Below the pieces are notes generated by a model that saw only the letters and a list, made by a program, of their open reading frames with translations, did not search any database and was not told the origin of the DNA. Of a stretch of DNA of 10,733 nt, positions 1-7,109 are shown one piece after another (position 1 is the first letter of the stretch; each line of letters begins with the position of its first letter). Source of the stretch: Balneolaceae bacterium (lineage in GTDB: Bacteria; Bacteroidota; Rhodothermia; Balneolales; Balneolaceae); NCBI GenBank assembly GCA_007126675.1, contig SLAU01000084.1:1-10733 (forward strand), given 5' to 3'. A program made the translations under genes and the position numbers.

Positions 1-927
1 AAAGATTCCGCAAATAATCGGAAGCAGAAGTTCTTTGTGAATCATTAATGCAAACGCACCGAGGGCACCGCCCAATGCAAGTGAACCGGTATCACCCATA
101 AACACGGATGCCGGGTGTGAGTTATACCATAAAAACCCAAGACAGGCACCAACCAGTGATGCAGCAAAAATTGTTAATTCACCTGATCCGGGCAGATACA
201 GGATATCGAGGAAGTTTGAGAAGTCGACCCGGCCGGATACGTAGGCAAAAATTCCAAGTATGGTGCCTGCGATTGCTGAAGTGCCTGCAGCAAGCCCGTC
301 GAGGCCGTCTGTAAGATTTGCCGAATTACTTACGGCAGTAATTACGAGAATTACGATAGGAATGTAAATGATCCAGCTTAGCGTTTCGCCTAATATTGCG
401 TAATCAATATTCACGTTCTTCAGGAAGGGAACAGTTGATAATGTGTTGAACTCCTGAAAAGCAGGCCACCAGTACAGAAATGCACCGATGATGACACCCA
501 CAGTTACCTGTCCGGCAATTTTAACCCAGCCATGAAGGCCCGATTTATCTTTCCTTACAACCTTTATGTAATCATCTATAAATCCTACAATACCAAGCAC
601 CAGCATCACAAATACAATCATCCATGTGTAGATACTGTCCATTCTCATCCAAAGAAGGGCAGGAATAACGGTTGCCAGTATGATGATAACACCGCCCATT
701 GTTGGGGTATTAGCTTTCTCAAGGTGGTTGTCTAATCCAATATCATCTCTTACGTTCTCTTTCAGCTGCATTCTGCTCAGCCAATCGATAATTTTTTTCC
801 CGATCAGCAAGCTGATCAGCAATGCCGTAGCTGCAGCAAACGCAGTTCGCGTTGTAATAAAATCGAAAGCACCGAAACCCGGTGGATCAAACGTTTTATT
901 CAGCCAATCAAGTAGCGCGTATAGCAT
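1..927 (-). CDS. mraY: MraY, phospho-N-acetylmuramoyl-pentapeptide-transferase (C-terminus cut by window edge)
   Basis: MraY transfers phospho-MurNAc-pentapeptide from UDP to undecaprenyl phosphate, making lipid I at the inner membrane. The first 309 residues are present. Family signatures are clear: TPTMGG (about 74-79), the Asp-rich GFIDDYIK (115-122, D118/D119), NLTDGLDGL (204-212) and WYNSHPASVFMGDTGS (267-282). Several hydrophobic stretches (about 28-48, 79-93, 101-118, 137-153, 184-200, 213-231, 252-268, 284-296) fit a polytopic membrane protein. The C-terminal part, with the family's HHH motif, lies outside the window. The start ATG at 927 overlaps the murE stop by one base (TGATG), which implies translational coupling. 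MurE is followed directly by MraY with no murF between them, unlike E. coli. The identity is near certain from the motifs. Confidence 0.97.
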   Translation of the reverse strand, partial: MLYALLDWLNKTFDPPGFGAFDFITTRTAFAAATALLISLLIGKKIIDWLSRMQLKENVRDDIGLDNHLEKANTPTMGGVIIILATVIPALLWMRMDSIYTWMIVFVMLVLGIVGFIDDYIKVVRKDKSGLHGWVKIAGQVTVGVIIGAFLYWWPAFQEFNTLSTVPFLKNVNIDYAILGETLSWIIYIPIVILVITAVSNSANLTDGLDGLAAGTSAIAGTILGIFAYVSGRVDFSNFLDILYLPGSGELTIFAASLVGACLGFLWYNSHPASVFMGDTGSLALGGALGAFALMIHKELLLPIICGIF

Positions 928-2423
928 CAGAAAATCTCATTTCTTTTTGAGTTGTCATTTCTTAGCTCAAGTGCTTCGAGCGCTACTTCACGGTCATCAA
1001 AGTGATGCCGGGTACCATTTACTTCCTGGTATGTTTCGTGTCCTTTACCGGCAATCAGTATAATTGAGTCTGATTCAGCCTCTTTAATAACTTTACGGAT
1101 CGCTTTCTTTCTGTCCGTAATCTGTTGCACATTTCTTGTTACATTAAAACCGTCGAGTATATCACCAATAATTTCTTCAGGTTTTTCTGACCTGGGATTA
1201 TCGGATGTAACCATAATCCGGTCGGCATATCGCTCACTGATTTTTGCCATTTCAGGGCGCTTAGACTTATCACGATCACCGCCGCATCCAAAAACTACGG
1301 TGAATGTTTGGCCATTAACTTTCAGATCATTTAAAGTGCTGCATACATTTTCGAGCGCATCAGGGGTGTGTGCATAATCGATAATTACAACAGGATGATG
1401 AGCAGCTTTTTCAGCATCAGAGTGCCGCACCTTTTCCATTCTGCCGGGAGCGCCTTTGCACTCTTTCAGTTTTTGAATGATAATAGCACCATCAAAACCG
1501 AGTGCAGTGCATGATATCACTGCTTCAGCTGCATTGTAGGCATTAAATCTTCCGATCAGTGGTGTTTCCACTTTGGTTTCTTCAAGCAAAAAAGCTGTGC
1601 CGTTAGCACCGGTAACCAAAATCCTGCCGCTGATTAAAGCCTCTTTTGTTAATGAAAAAGATAAAGTGCGGGCACTGGTATCTTTAACCATCCATTCACC
1701 CCACTCATCATCTACATTTGTGACAGCCCAGTTATATTTGCCGAGTGAATCAAATAACTGTTTTTTTGCAGATGCATACTCCTCGATGGTAGTGTGATAA
1801 TCGAGGTGATCGTGACTCAAATTGGTGAATACAGCTACTTCAAAAGGGATCCCATTTACGCGCTGCTGATGTAGAGCGTGAGACGAAACTTCCATGACCA
1901 AATACTGGCTGCCTGCAGCTGTCATTGCCCGCATATCTTCAGCCAGCTCAATGGGATCGGCTGTTGTCAGGCTGCTTTCAAATTTTTCTTTATTGATTCT
2001 TTTCTCAACAGTGCCCAACAAAGAAGCTTTATGATCTAATGAGGTAAGAACCTGCCAGATCAGGGTTGCAACAGTTGTTTTACCATTGGTACCGGTTACG
2101 CCGATGATTTTCAGCTTTTTGGCGGGGTCACCATTCATAAACTGGGCAAGAGGCCCGAGCAAACTCCGGGTATCTTCAACAACCAAAACGGAGATACCGT
2201 CTCTCAACTCAACGGCTCTTTCTGCAATAATGATAGAAGCACCATTCGAAATCGCCTGATCTATATACTCATAACCATCAACAGTTAATCCTTTTACGGC
2301 TATGAAAATATCTCCGGTTCGCACTTTTCTGGAATCTGAACATAGTTTGCCTATGATACCCGGTTCGCTGCCGGTAACCGAAATTGGCTTACAAAAATCG
2401 ATAAGATTCTGAAAAGTTATCAT
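927..2423 (-). CDS. murE: MurE, UDP-MurNAc-L-Ala-D-Glu:meso-diaminopimelate ligase
   Basis: This cytoplasmic Mur ligase adds the third stem-peptide residue to UDP-MurNAc-Ala-Glu using ATP. It has 498 residues, usual for MurE. The N-terminal UDP-binding part has DSRKVRTGDIFIAVKG (30-45). The ATP loop is GVTGTNGKTT (108-117). The central domain has TTADP (153-157), EVSSHAL (178-184) and NLSHDHLDYH (201-210), with K220 at the position of the carbamylated lysine. The C-terminal domain has DYAHTPDALENV (349-360), GCGGDRD (379-385) and GKGHE (459-463). DNPR at 408-411 is the motif of meso-DAP-specific enzymes; lysine-type enzymes differ at the Arg. The start ATG overlaps the ftsI stop (ATGA) and has no clear Shine-Dalgarno site, so translation is probably coupled to ftsI. 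Confidence 0.97.
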   Translation of the reverse strand: MITFQNLIDFCKPISVTGSEPGIIGKLCSDSRKVRTGDIFIAVKGLTVDGYEYIDQAISNGASIIIAERAVELRDGISVLVVEDTRSLLGPLAQFMNGDPAKKLKIIGVTGTNGKTTVATLIWQVLTSLDHKASLLGTVEKRINKEKFESSLTTADPIELAEDMRAMTAAGSQYLVMEVSSHALHQQRVNGIPFEVAVFTNLSHDHLDYHTTIEEYASAKKQLFDSLGKYNWAVTNVDDEWGEWMVKDTSARTLSFSLTKEALISGRILVTGANGTAFLLEETKVETPLIGRFNAYNAAEAVISCTALGFDGAIIIQKLKECKGAPGRMEKVRHSDAEKAAHHPVVIIDYAHTPDALENVCSTLNDLKVNGQTFTVVFGCGGDRDKSKRPEMAKISERYADRIMVTSDNPRSEKPEEIIGDILDGFNVTRNVQQITDRKKAIRKVIKEAESDSIILIAGKGHETYQEVNGTRHHFDDREVALEALELRNDNSKRNEIF

Positions 2424-4564
2424 GAGTTTGCTAAAACAGATGCTTGTTGCATGGATCGTGCCCGGCCGCGAACGGTTACGGTTCTCCCTTCCCGCATCAG
2501 TTCACCGGCAAGCGGAAACTGATTATAGATTGTGCCGGAACCGATCATTGAAATATCGAGTCCTTTTTTACGCAGCAGGGCAGAGGCTTGCCGCATATTC
2601 AGATTTCTGAGGTCAGGAATTTTTACAAATCCTTCGGGTACAGAATCGTCAGATAATTCTCCTAACTCGAGGGTTACAAAACTGTTTCGGGCTATTTTTG
2701 ATCCCGGTTCAGGGGTCTGATTAATTACATAATTACCCCTGCCTGATTTCCGGAACGGGATGCCCTGCGTTCTTAAAATTGTTTCTGCGGACTGGCTTGA
2801 ATTGTACCGCAAATGAGGTACTGTTTTTTGATTTATATCAGCAATAATGCCAGGCTCAACACTTCTTTGTATATCGGGATCGAGCCCTGCAATTCGGGTA
2901 GCAATTTCTTTAAATACCGAGCCGGCTGTAAAACCGCCATAAAAACTTGTTCTGGGTTCGTCCAGGATTACAAGCATCACATACTTCGGATCATCAGCCG
3001 GAAAAAAACCTGCAAAAGAAGCCAGATAAGAAGTAGTATATCTTCCACCTACAAATTTTTGGGCAGTACCGGTTTTACCTGCAATTTCGAGCCCCTCAAC
3101 TTTAGCCCAGCCGGCTGTACCTGAATCGGAAACAACGGATTTAAAAACCGGAAGCAGCTTTTCGATCGTCTCAGGTTTTGCCACTCTGCGAACGGTAGAT
3201 GGCTGGGTTCTGTGCCTGATATTTCCCCGTTCATCGGTCATACGGCTCACAACGTAAGGCTTCATCATCATACCGCGATTGGCAAATGCACCGTATGCCT
3301 GCAGAATTTGTAGCGGAGTGGTCTGAACTTCGTAACCGATCGACATCCACGGAAGGGTTACCCTGCTCCATTCATAAGGCCTTTGAAGTCTGCCGCTTGA
3401 TTCGTGCGGCAGATCGATATTCGTGAGGGTGCCAAAACCAAGGTTTCGGGCATACTGGTAGAACGTTTCGGGAGCAAGTCGCATCGCAACTTCTGATGTG
3501 GCAATATTTGATGATTTTGCTATCGCCTGCTGAAAAGTTAAATCTCCAAGCGGATCATGATCGCGCATCATCTGCCCGTGAATAAGCTTTCTTCCGTTCT
3601 CAGGAGTTTCAAAAATCTCATCAAAATCCACAACACCTTCTTCAACAGCAGCAATAGCCGTTACCAGTTTAAAAGTAGATCCCGGTTCAATCATATCCGA
3701 TACGGCAAGATTTCTCCGGTTTGATGTTTCACTTATTGCCGGATTATTGGGATCGTAGGTGGGATAATTGGCCATCGCCTTAATGGCGCCGGTCTTCGGG
3801 TTCATTATAATAGCCGTTCCCTGTTTTGCAAGGTGCCTGGTTACTCCTGCTTCAAGCTCCTCTTCAGCAATAGCCTGTATAAATGAGTTGATTGTTGTAT
3901 GAAGCGATAAACCCTGTTGCGGAGTTTTACGGGGTGCCCCTACATAAGAAAAAATTCGGTTTGCCCGGTCGCGGCGTACTTGCTGAAGGCCATTTTTTCC
4001 CTTCAGATGGTTGTTGTAAGTAACTTCAAGCCCGGTCATTCCATCAAGGTTATGGTTTACATATCCAAGCAGATGGGCTGACAGAGATTCAAAGTTGTAA
4101 TTTCTTTTGAACTCCTGCTCCAGGATTACTCCCCGAATTCCCAATTCACGAATATCATCATACGCCTGGGCCGAAATTGACCGGTCAAGTACAATGTATC
4201 TAGAGTTAGGCGGGGCATTTCTGATTCTGTTTGAATAGTAAGATGCGGGCCTGCCTGAGTGACTGCTTAATACCTGTCCTATTCTGTTCAGGTCGTCACG
4301 GGTGATGCCGGGAAAGTGGGGGTCAACTGCAATTCTGTATGCTACAGAGTTTGTAGCAAGCAGTGAGCCGTTTGAGTCGTAGATGTTGCCGCGTTGTGCA
4401 GGAATTTCGATGAAATCGATCGCCTGGCTGCTCCAAAGTTCACGAAGGCCGTCACCTTCAACCACATTTACACGAAAAATTTGCGCAAGAATTCCAAAGG
4501 GTAATAAAAAAATGAGTCCCATCAGGATAAACATTCGCCCCATTATGGAAGTGCGTTCTTTCAT
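2420..4564 (-). CDS. ftsI: FtsI-type penicillin-binding protein (class B transpeptidase) with two C-terminal PASTA domains
   Basis: This is a class B PBP that cross-links septal peptidoglycan in the periplasm, normally with FtsW. It has 714 residues. A short cytoplasmic N-terminus and one membrane anchor (about 10-30) precede the dimerisation/pedestal domain, which contains AQRGNIYDSNGSLLA (56-70). The transpeptidase domain has the catalytic SxxK as S296-T-F-K299 (in EPGSTFK), the SxN motif as S351-S-N353, and K497-T-G499 (GKTGTAQK). Two PASTA-like repeats follow, about 579-635 and 645-699, each with a P-(x)-L start and a GxxV-like strand end. Three bases separate it from the ftsL stop. The Shine-Dalgarno site is weak, and an in-frame ATG at codon 8 is an alternative start. 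The PASTA pair makes it resemble SpoVD/PBP2x in layout, but the position in the dcw cluster supports the FtsI role. Confidence 0.95.
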   Translation of the reverse strand: MKERTSIMGRMFILMGLIFLLPFGILAQIFRVNVVEGDGLRELWSSQAIDFIEIPAQRGNIYDSNGSLLATNSVAYRIAVDPHFPGITRDDLNRIGQVLSSHSGRPASYYSNRIRNAPPNSRYIVLDRSISAQAYDDIRELGIRGVILEQEFKRNYNFESLSAHLLGYVNHNLDGMTGLEVTYNNHLKGKNGLQQVRRDRANRIFSYVGAPRKTPQQGLSLHTTINSFIQAIAEEELEAGVTRHLAKQGTAIIMNPKTGAIKAMANYPTYDPNNPAISETSNRRNLAVSDMIEPGSTFKLVTAIAAVEEGVVDFDEIFETPENGRKLIHGQMMRDHDPLGDLTFQQAIAKSSNIATSEVAMRLAPETFYQYARNLGFGTLTNIDLPHESSGRLQRPYEWSRVTLPWMSIGYEVQTTPLQILQAYGAFANRGMMMKPYVVSRMTDERGNIRHRTQPSTVRRVAKPETIEKLLPVFKSVVSDSGTAGWAKVEGLEIAGKTGTAQKFVGGRYTTSYLASFAGFFPADDPKYVMLVILDEPRTSFYGGFTAGSVFKEIATRIAGLDPDIQRSVEPGIIADINQKTVPHLRYNSSQSAETILRTQGIPFRKSGRGNYVINQTPEPGSKIARNSFVTLELGELSDDSVPEGFVKIPDLRNLNMRQASALLRKKGLDISMIGSGTIYNQFPLAGELMREGRTVTVRGRARSMQQASVLANS

Positions 4565-4567
4565 AGG

Positions 4568-5017
4568 CTAAGGCTCGATTTGTATGATTCGGTCAGCAGG
4601 TCCTGCGTTAATAAATCCACGTTCACGGGCCTGCTGATAAATCTCTTTAGGCCCAACCATTCGGTCATATTCCAGGCGTTTTTCATTGTAAAGCCGAAGT
4701 GCTTTGTTGTATTCATTCTCAAGTTGTTGCACTTCGATCAATGACTGTTGTGTACTGAAAACATGACCTATATATATAAGCCCGCAAGCACCGATCAGGA
4801 TGCTTGCGAGAATTATCTTCCAGGGGGTAAAGGCCGGAAGTTTGGCTTTTTTAGATGCCTCTTTATTGATACGTCTGCCATAGGATGGGGCAGAACCGTC
4901 TGTATCAAATCGTTGAAAAAATGATTTCTGCTTGTTTGCAGCCGGTTTTCCACCGGATAACACTCTTCGATTTTTTGGTGGTTTTTTTTTGCTGAGAGGT
5001 GTTTTCAGATACATCAT
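4568..5017 (-). CDS. ftsL: FtsL-like single-pass divisome protein
   Basis: This is a small bitopic protein of 149 residues placed between rsmH and ftsI, the standard ftsL position. It has a long, Lys/Arg-rich cytoplasmic N-terminus (1-62), one transmembrane helix (about 67-87, starting WKIILASILIGACG), then a periplasmic heptad-like coiled coil (about 88-122). The C-terminus ends REREGFINAGP-like (131-140 read RERGFINAGP) before a hydrophobic DRIIQIEP tail. FtsL family proteins recruit and help activate FtsW/FtsI with FtsB/FtsQ; sequence conservation is low, so the call rests on topology and synteny. A strong GGAGG (5024-5028) inside the end of rsmH lies 6 bases before the ATG at 5017 and 9 before a second in-frame ATG at 5014; either may be used. 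A run of nine A residues encodes codons 10-12. Confidence 0.82.
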   Translation of the reverse strand: MMYLKTPLSKKKPPKNRRVLSGGKPAANKQKSFFQRFDTDGSAPSYGRRINKEASKKAKLPAFTPWKIILASILIGACGLIYIGHVFSTQQSLIEVQQLENEYNKALRLYNEKRLEYDRMVGPKEIYQQARERGFINAGPADRIIQIEP

Positions 5018-5940
5018 GAGTCACCTCCCGCAGTTTTTTCTGCTGCACGAAGTTTTGCACTCCGGGCTGCGGGGTTTCGCTCTGTCTCTTCTTTTGAAGG
5101 AGTGAGCGGCTTTTTTATAATCGGTTTAATGGGCCGTACTGGATTTCCATAAAAATCTTTTTCAATCTCGCCTTTAAAATTTCCGCTTTTGAAAAAGTTC
5201 TTAACCGGCCTGTCTTCAAGTGAGTGGTAGGAGAGAGTGACAATTCTTCCGCCAACTTTTAAAAGTTCAAGTGAATCTCTGAGCGCGTTTTCAATTACTT
5301 CCAGTTCGCGGTTCACCTCAATTCGTATTCCCTGAAAAGTACGGGCTACCGATTTAATGGCGTGTTTGCCATAAACCACACCTTCAATCACTTTTCTGAG
5401 TTCGCCGGTTGTTTCAATCGGGCGATTGTCAATGATTGCAGAGGCTATTTCCCTACTTAGCCGTTCTTCGCCGTAATGAAAAATGATATCACGCAGTTTT
5501 TCGTAGGAGTATTCATTCACAACCTGGTACGCTGAAATGCCGGTCAGCTCACTCATTCGCATATCGAGCGGACCGTCGTGCTGAAAGCTGAATCCGCGCT
5601 CCGGGTCTTTAATCTGATGGGTTGAAACTCCAAAATCGAACAGGATACCATCAATTTTTCCGTGATACTCCGGATTGATCAGTGTTTTAACTGAGGCAAA
5701 GTTTCCATGCAGGGGAATGAAGCGGGAATCATCTCCGATGTTCTTTAACGCTGCTTCATGAGCTTCACGATCCTGGTCGATCCCAAACAACAGTGCTTTT
5801 TCCGATAAGCGTGACAAAATTTCTTTGCTGTGTCCGCCGCCGCCCAGTGTTGCATCTATATAGTTGCCATCCGGGTTTGTGATCAGATGATCAACCGTAA
5901 TGTTTAACATTACCGGAATATGTGGGTGATATTTTTCCAT
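5014..5940 (-). CDS. rsmH: RsmH (MraW), 16S rRNA (cytosine-1402-N4)-methyltransferase
   Basis: RsmH methylates N4 of C1402 in the 16S rRNA P site using SAM. The protein has 308 residues from the chosen start. Motifs in order: HIPVMLN (7-13), the SAM loop DATLGGGGHS (29-38), GIDQDREA (53-60), DGILFDFGVSTHQIKDPERGFSF (97-119), GPLDMRM (123-129), ARTFQGIRIEVNREL (199-213), LSYHSLEDRPVKNFF (236-250) and the tail NPAARSAKLRAAEK (289-302). A longer reading starts at an ATG at 5967, nine codons upstream, but those residues have no family counterpart. The ATG at 5940 starts in the family-typical place, one base after the mraZ stop, with AAGGAG (5947-5952) six bases upstream. The stop overlaps the ftsL start. 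The function is certain; the start choice is likely. Confidence 0.96.
   Translation of the reverse strand: MEKYHPHIPVMLNITVDHLITNPDGNYIDATLGGGGHSKEILSRLSEKALLFGIDQDREAHEAALKNIGDDSRFIPLHGNFASVKTLINPEYHGKIDGILFDFGVSTHQIKDPERGFSFQHDGPLDMRMSELTGISAYQVVNEYSYEKLRDIIFHYGEERLSREIASAIIDNRPIETTGELRKVIEGVVYGKHAIKSVARTFQGIRIEVNRELEVIENALRDSLELLKVGGRIVTLSYHSLEDRPVKNFFKSGNFKGEIEKDFYGNPVRPIKPIIKKPLTPSKEETERNPAARSAKLRAAEKTAGGDS
5021..5028 (-). promoter_or_regulatory. Shine-Dalgarno site for ftsL inside rsmH
   Basis: GGAGGTGA lies within the last codons of rsmH (Gly-Gly-Asp). It is an almost perfect anti-16S match and the strongest ribosome-binding site in the operon. It suggests that ftsL is initiated independently as well as through the overlap (TGA of rsmH within ATGATG). 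Confidence 0.7.
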
Positions 5941-5941
5941 T

Positions 5942-6406
5942 CTAATCTCCTTCAGCATCGGATCCACCCATTACGTTTTCAAAAAGATCTTCGTAAGCAT
6001 CTGCGCTGAGCAATGCGTCTTCCTCTTCAAGTTTTTGAGGAGACCACACTTCAATTCGTTCGCCGCTTCCGATAAATATGGCTGTGCCGTCTATTCCGGC
6101 ATATTCTGCAAGGTGAGATGGAATCGGAATACGATTCTGTTTGTCGAGTGACAAATCTTCTGCATAACGCAGAAATTGCCGCTTCACTTTTCGTCCCTGG
6201 CGGCTAAAACTGTTTATTTCAGAAAGTTTGTTTTCAACCAGTTCCCACTCATCATTGGGGTACAGATAGAGGCAGGGCTCGATCCCGCGCAGGATGGTAA
6301 ACCTTTCCTGAGCATCAGGACTGAGTGCTTTGCGCAGTTTAGCAGGAAAGGCAACGCGGCCTTTATTATCTACGCTATGTTCATATTCCCCTTTAAAACT
6401 TGGCAC
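5942..6406 (-). CDS. mraZ: MraZ, transcriptional regulator of the dcw cluster
   Basis: MraZ is a DNA-binding protein that forms a ring and controls its own operon through short GGG-containing direct repeats; it is the usual first gene of dcw clusters. This one has 154 residues with two SpoVT/AbrB-like halves. Each half has the signature loop: DNKGRVAFPAKLR (13-25) and LDKQNRIPIPSHLAEYAGI (87-105). The start is GTG at 6406; it gives the family-typical beginning MPSFKGEYEHSVD, and no in-frame ATG fits better. No Shine-Dalgarno site is visible before the GTG, so initiation may be weak or leaderless-like in mechanism. The acidic tail (about 127-154) is somewhat longer than in E. coli. The three boxes and promoter at 6478-6533 are its likely target. 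The identification is firm. Confidence 0.95.
   Translation of the reverse strand: MPSFKGEYEHSVDNKGRVAFPAKLRKALSPDAQERFTILRGIEPCLYLYPNDEWELVENKLSEINSFSRQGRKVKRQFLRYAEDLSLDKQNRIPIPSHLAEYAGIDGTAIFIGSGERIEVWSPQKLEEEDALLSADAYEDLFENVMGGSDAEGD
5947..5952 (-). promoter_or_regulatory. Shine-Dalgarno site that fixes the rsmH start
   Basis: AAGGAG lies in the last codons of mraZ, six bases before the ATG at 5940. No comparable site precedes the upstream ATG at 5967, so this supports the shorter RsmH. Confidence 0.65.
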
Positions 6407-6477
6407 GTGCAGCAGGTATAGTTGAAATTGCTAAAACTTTACAGAGAAGCGGGAATCGGAATCTTGCTAATTAAATT

Positions 6478-6503
6478 CCCCACTATTCCCCACTTTCCCC
6501 CAC
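6478..6503 (-). promoter_or_regulatory. MraZ operator: three GTGGGG boxes at 10-bp spacing
   Basis: On the minus strand GTGGGG occurs at 6498-6503, 6488-6493 and 6478-6483, exactly 10 bp apart. This puts TGGGG boxes on one DNA face with 5-bp spacers. Known MraZ operators are direct repeats of TGGGN separated by 5 bp, so the match is exact in core and spacing. The boxes begin immediately after the proposed -10 element and cover the likely transcription start, a position that would let MraZ repress its own operon. Confidence 0.85.
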
Positions 6504-6533
6504 AATGTACTCTTTCATTCCCTAATTTGTCAA
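6504..6533 (-). promoter_or_regulatory. Candidate sigma70-type promoter of the dcw operon
   Basis: On the minus strand a perfect -35 hexamer TTGACA (6528-6533) is followed after 18 bp by TACATT (6504-6509), 4 of 6 matches to TATAAT. The start point would fall about 7 bases further, within the first MraZ box, leaving a leader of about 90 nt before the mraZ GTG. The hexamers resemble the general bacterial consensus rather than the Bacteroides -7/-33 type. The combination with the operator makes the call stronger than the hexamers alone. Confidence 0.65.
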
Positions 6534-6668
6534 GAAAAACTTTTCCACAATTTTTCTGAAAGGTTTGAATTACGCGTTCTCGCCAAATAAACTGCCATTA
6601 TAGGTTGAAAATTGAAAGGTGTGGAGAAGTGGAAGAGTGTGGGGGAGGTATTTTTCCAAGGTTTCATC

Positions 6669-6690
6669 TCTCGTCCTGTGGGCTGTCTTT
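6669..6690. repeat. Truncated fragment of the hairpin repeat
   Basis: The sequence TCTCGTCCTGTGGGCT resembles the left end of the 110-bp unit (TCTCGTCCCGTGGGCT in copy 2; one mismatch) and then stops before the loop. A second degraded left end lies at 6837-6854, just before copy 2 (TCGTATCGGTGCTCTGCC). Both suggest older, decayed copies or partial recombination. Confidence 0.55.
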
Positions 6691-6800
6691 CCATTTCTCG
6701 TCCCGCGGGCTCTGCCCCGGGACGAAACACTGCAGCTCCGCTGCAACTGAAACGAAGCGGAGCTTCTGTCTTGCGTTCCACAGCAGAGCTGTAGAACGAG
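6691..6800. repeat. Hairpin-array repeat, copy 1 (110 bp)
   Basis: This unit matches copy 2 at 96 of 110 positions without gaps. It folds into four small hairpins, each with a 3-nt loop: 6698-6725 (TCGTCCCG/CGGGACGA plus GGGC/GCCC, loop TCT, one bulged base), 6731-6745 (TGCAGC/GCTGCA, loop TCC), 6754-6766 (GAAGC/GCTTC, loop GGA) and 6774-6798 (CGTTC/GAACG and ACAGC/GCTGT around one mismatch, loop AGA). The cores are mirror images: GCTCTGC in hairpin 1 is the complement of GCAGAGC in hairpin 4, and AGCTCCGCT in hairpin 2 of AGCGGAGCT in hairpin 3. The ends CTCGT and ACGAG are also inverted repeats, so the unit is a symmetric, REP/BIME-like element. Confidence 0.85.
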
Positions 6801-6857
6801 GGTTGGGAAGCAGGAAGGATGTATGGAAATATGTTTTCGTATCGGTGCTCTGCCTCT

Positions 6858-6967
6858 CCATATCTCGTCCCGTGGGCTCTGCCCCGGGACACCGGCCTGC
6901 AGCTCCGCTGCAAGTAAGGCGAAGCGGAGCTTCTGGTTTGCGTTCCACAGCAGAGCTGTAGAACGAG
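6858..6967. repeat. Hairpin-array repeat, copy 2 (110 bp)
   Basis: This is the second copy, in the same orientation, 167 bp after the first. All four hairpins are kept. Of the 14 differences from copy 1, 12 fall in the linkers and flanks or outside the hairpin cores (6 of them in the six bases after the first GGGAC), and another changes the bulged base of hairpin 1. The outer stem of hairpin 1 is two pairs shorter than in copy 1. The pattern implies selection for, or recent spread of, the folded structure. It ends 142 bp before the kinase start codon. Confidence 0.85.
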
Positions 6968-7109
6968 ATTTGGAAATTAAATTCTAGCTTTGAGGAAATC
7001 CCCTATACATTGCCAATAGATACACCTATTTTAATTTGTGTCAATTAAGAATACATTCTGCAAATGAAGGTTCTACAGTAATTAGTAGTTTTAAAGTGAG
7101 AGGTGATCC

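Larger units (their letters stand above)
6534..7109. other. Divergent intergenic region carrying hairpin repeats; no credible gene
   Basis: This is the gap between the divergent mraZ and histidine-kinase genes. It holds two hairpin-rich repeats and degraded fragments (6669-6967), annotated separately. Open frames across it, on both strands, are by-products of the GC-rich repeats: their translations resemble each other in several frames and lack start signals. At 6541-6549 there is TTTTCCACA, one base from the E. coli DnaA box. For the plus-strand kinase, 6968-7109 is AT-rich; a weak Bacteroides-like pair, TTG (7010-7012) and TTAATTTG (7031-7038) with an 18-bp gap, is the only promoter candidate I see and is not convincing. 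Confidence 0.7.

Noticed and set aside
108..1063. Plus-strand open frames opposite mraY and murE
   Set aside because: They are shadows of well-supported minus-strand genes with clear family motifs.
5941..5967. Longer N-terminus of RsmH from the ATG at 5967
   Set aside because: The extra nine residues lie inside mraZ, match nothing in the family, and the ATG at 5940 has a proper AAGGAG site.
6530..6961. Several open frames of 60-127 codons on both strands across the hairpin repeats
   Set aside because: They are created by the stop-poor GC-rich repeats. The same repeat gives similar low-complexity peptides in several frames, there are no matching ribosome sites, and none resembles a known protein.
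6669..6967. CRISPR array
   Set aside because: There are only two full copies, they are 110 bp long and made of hairpins, and there is no short repeat with regular spacers.
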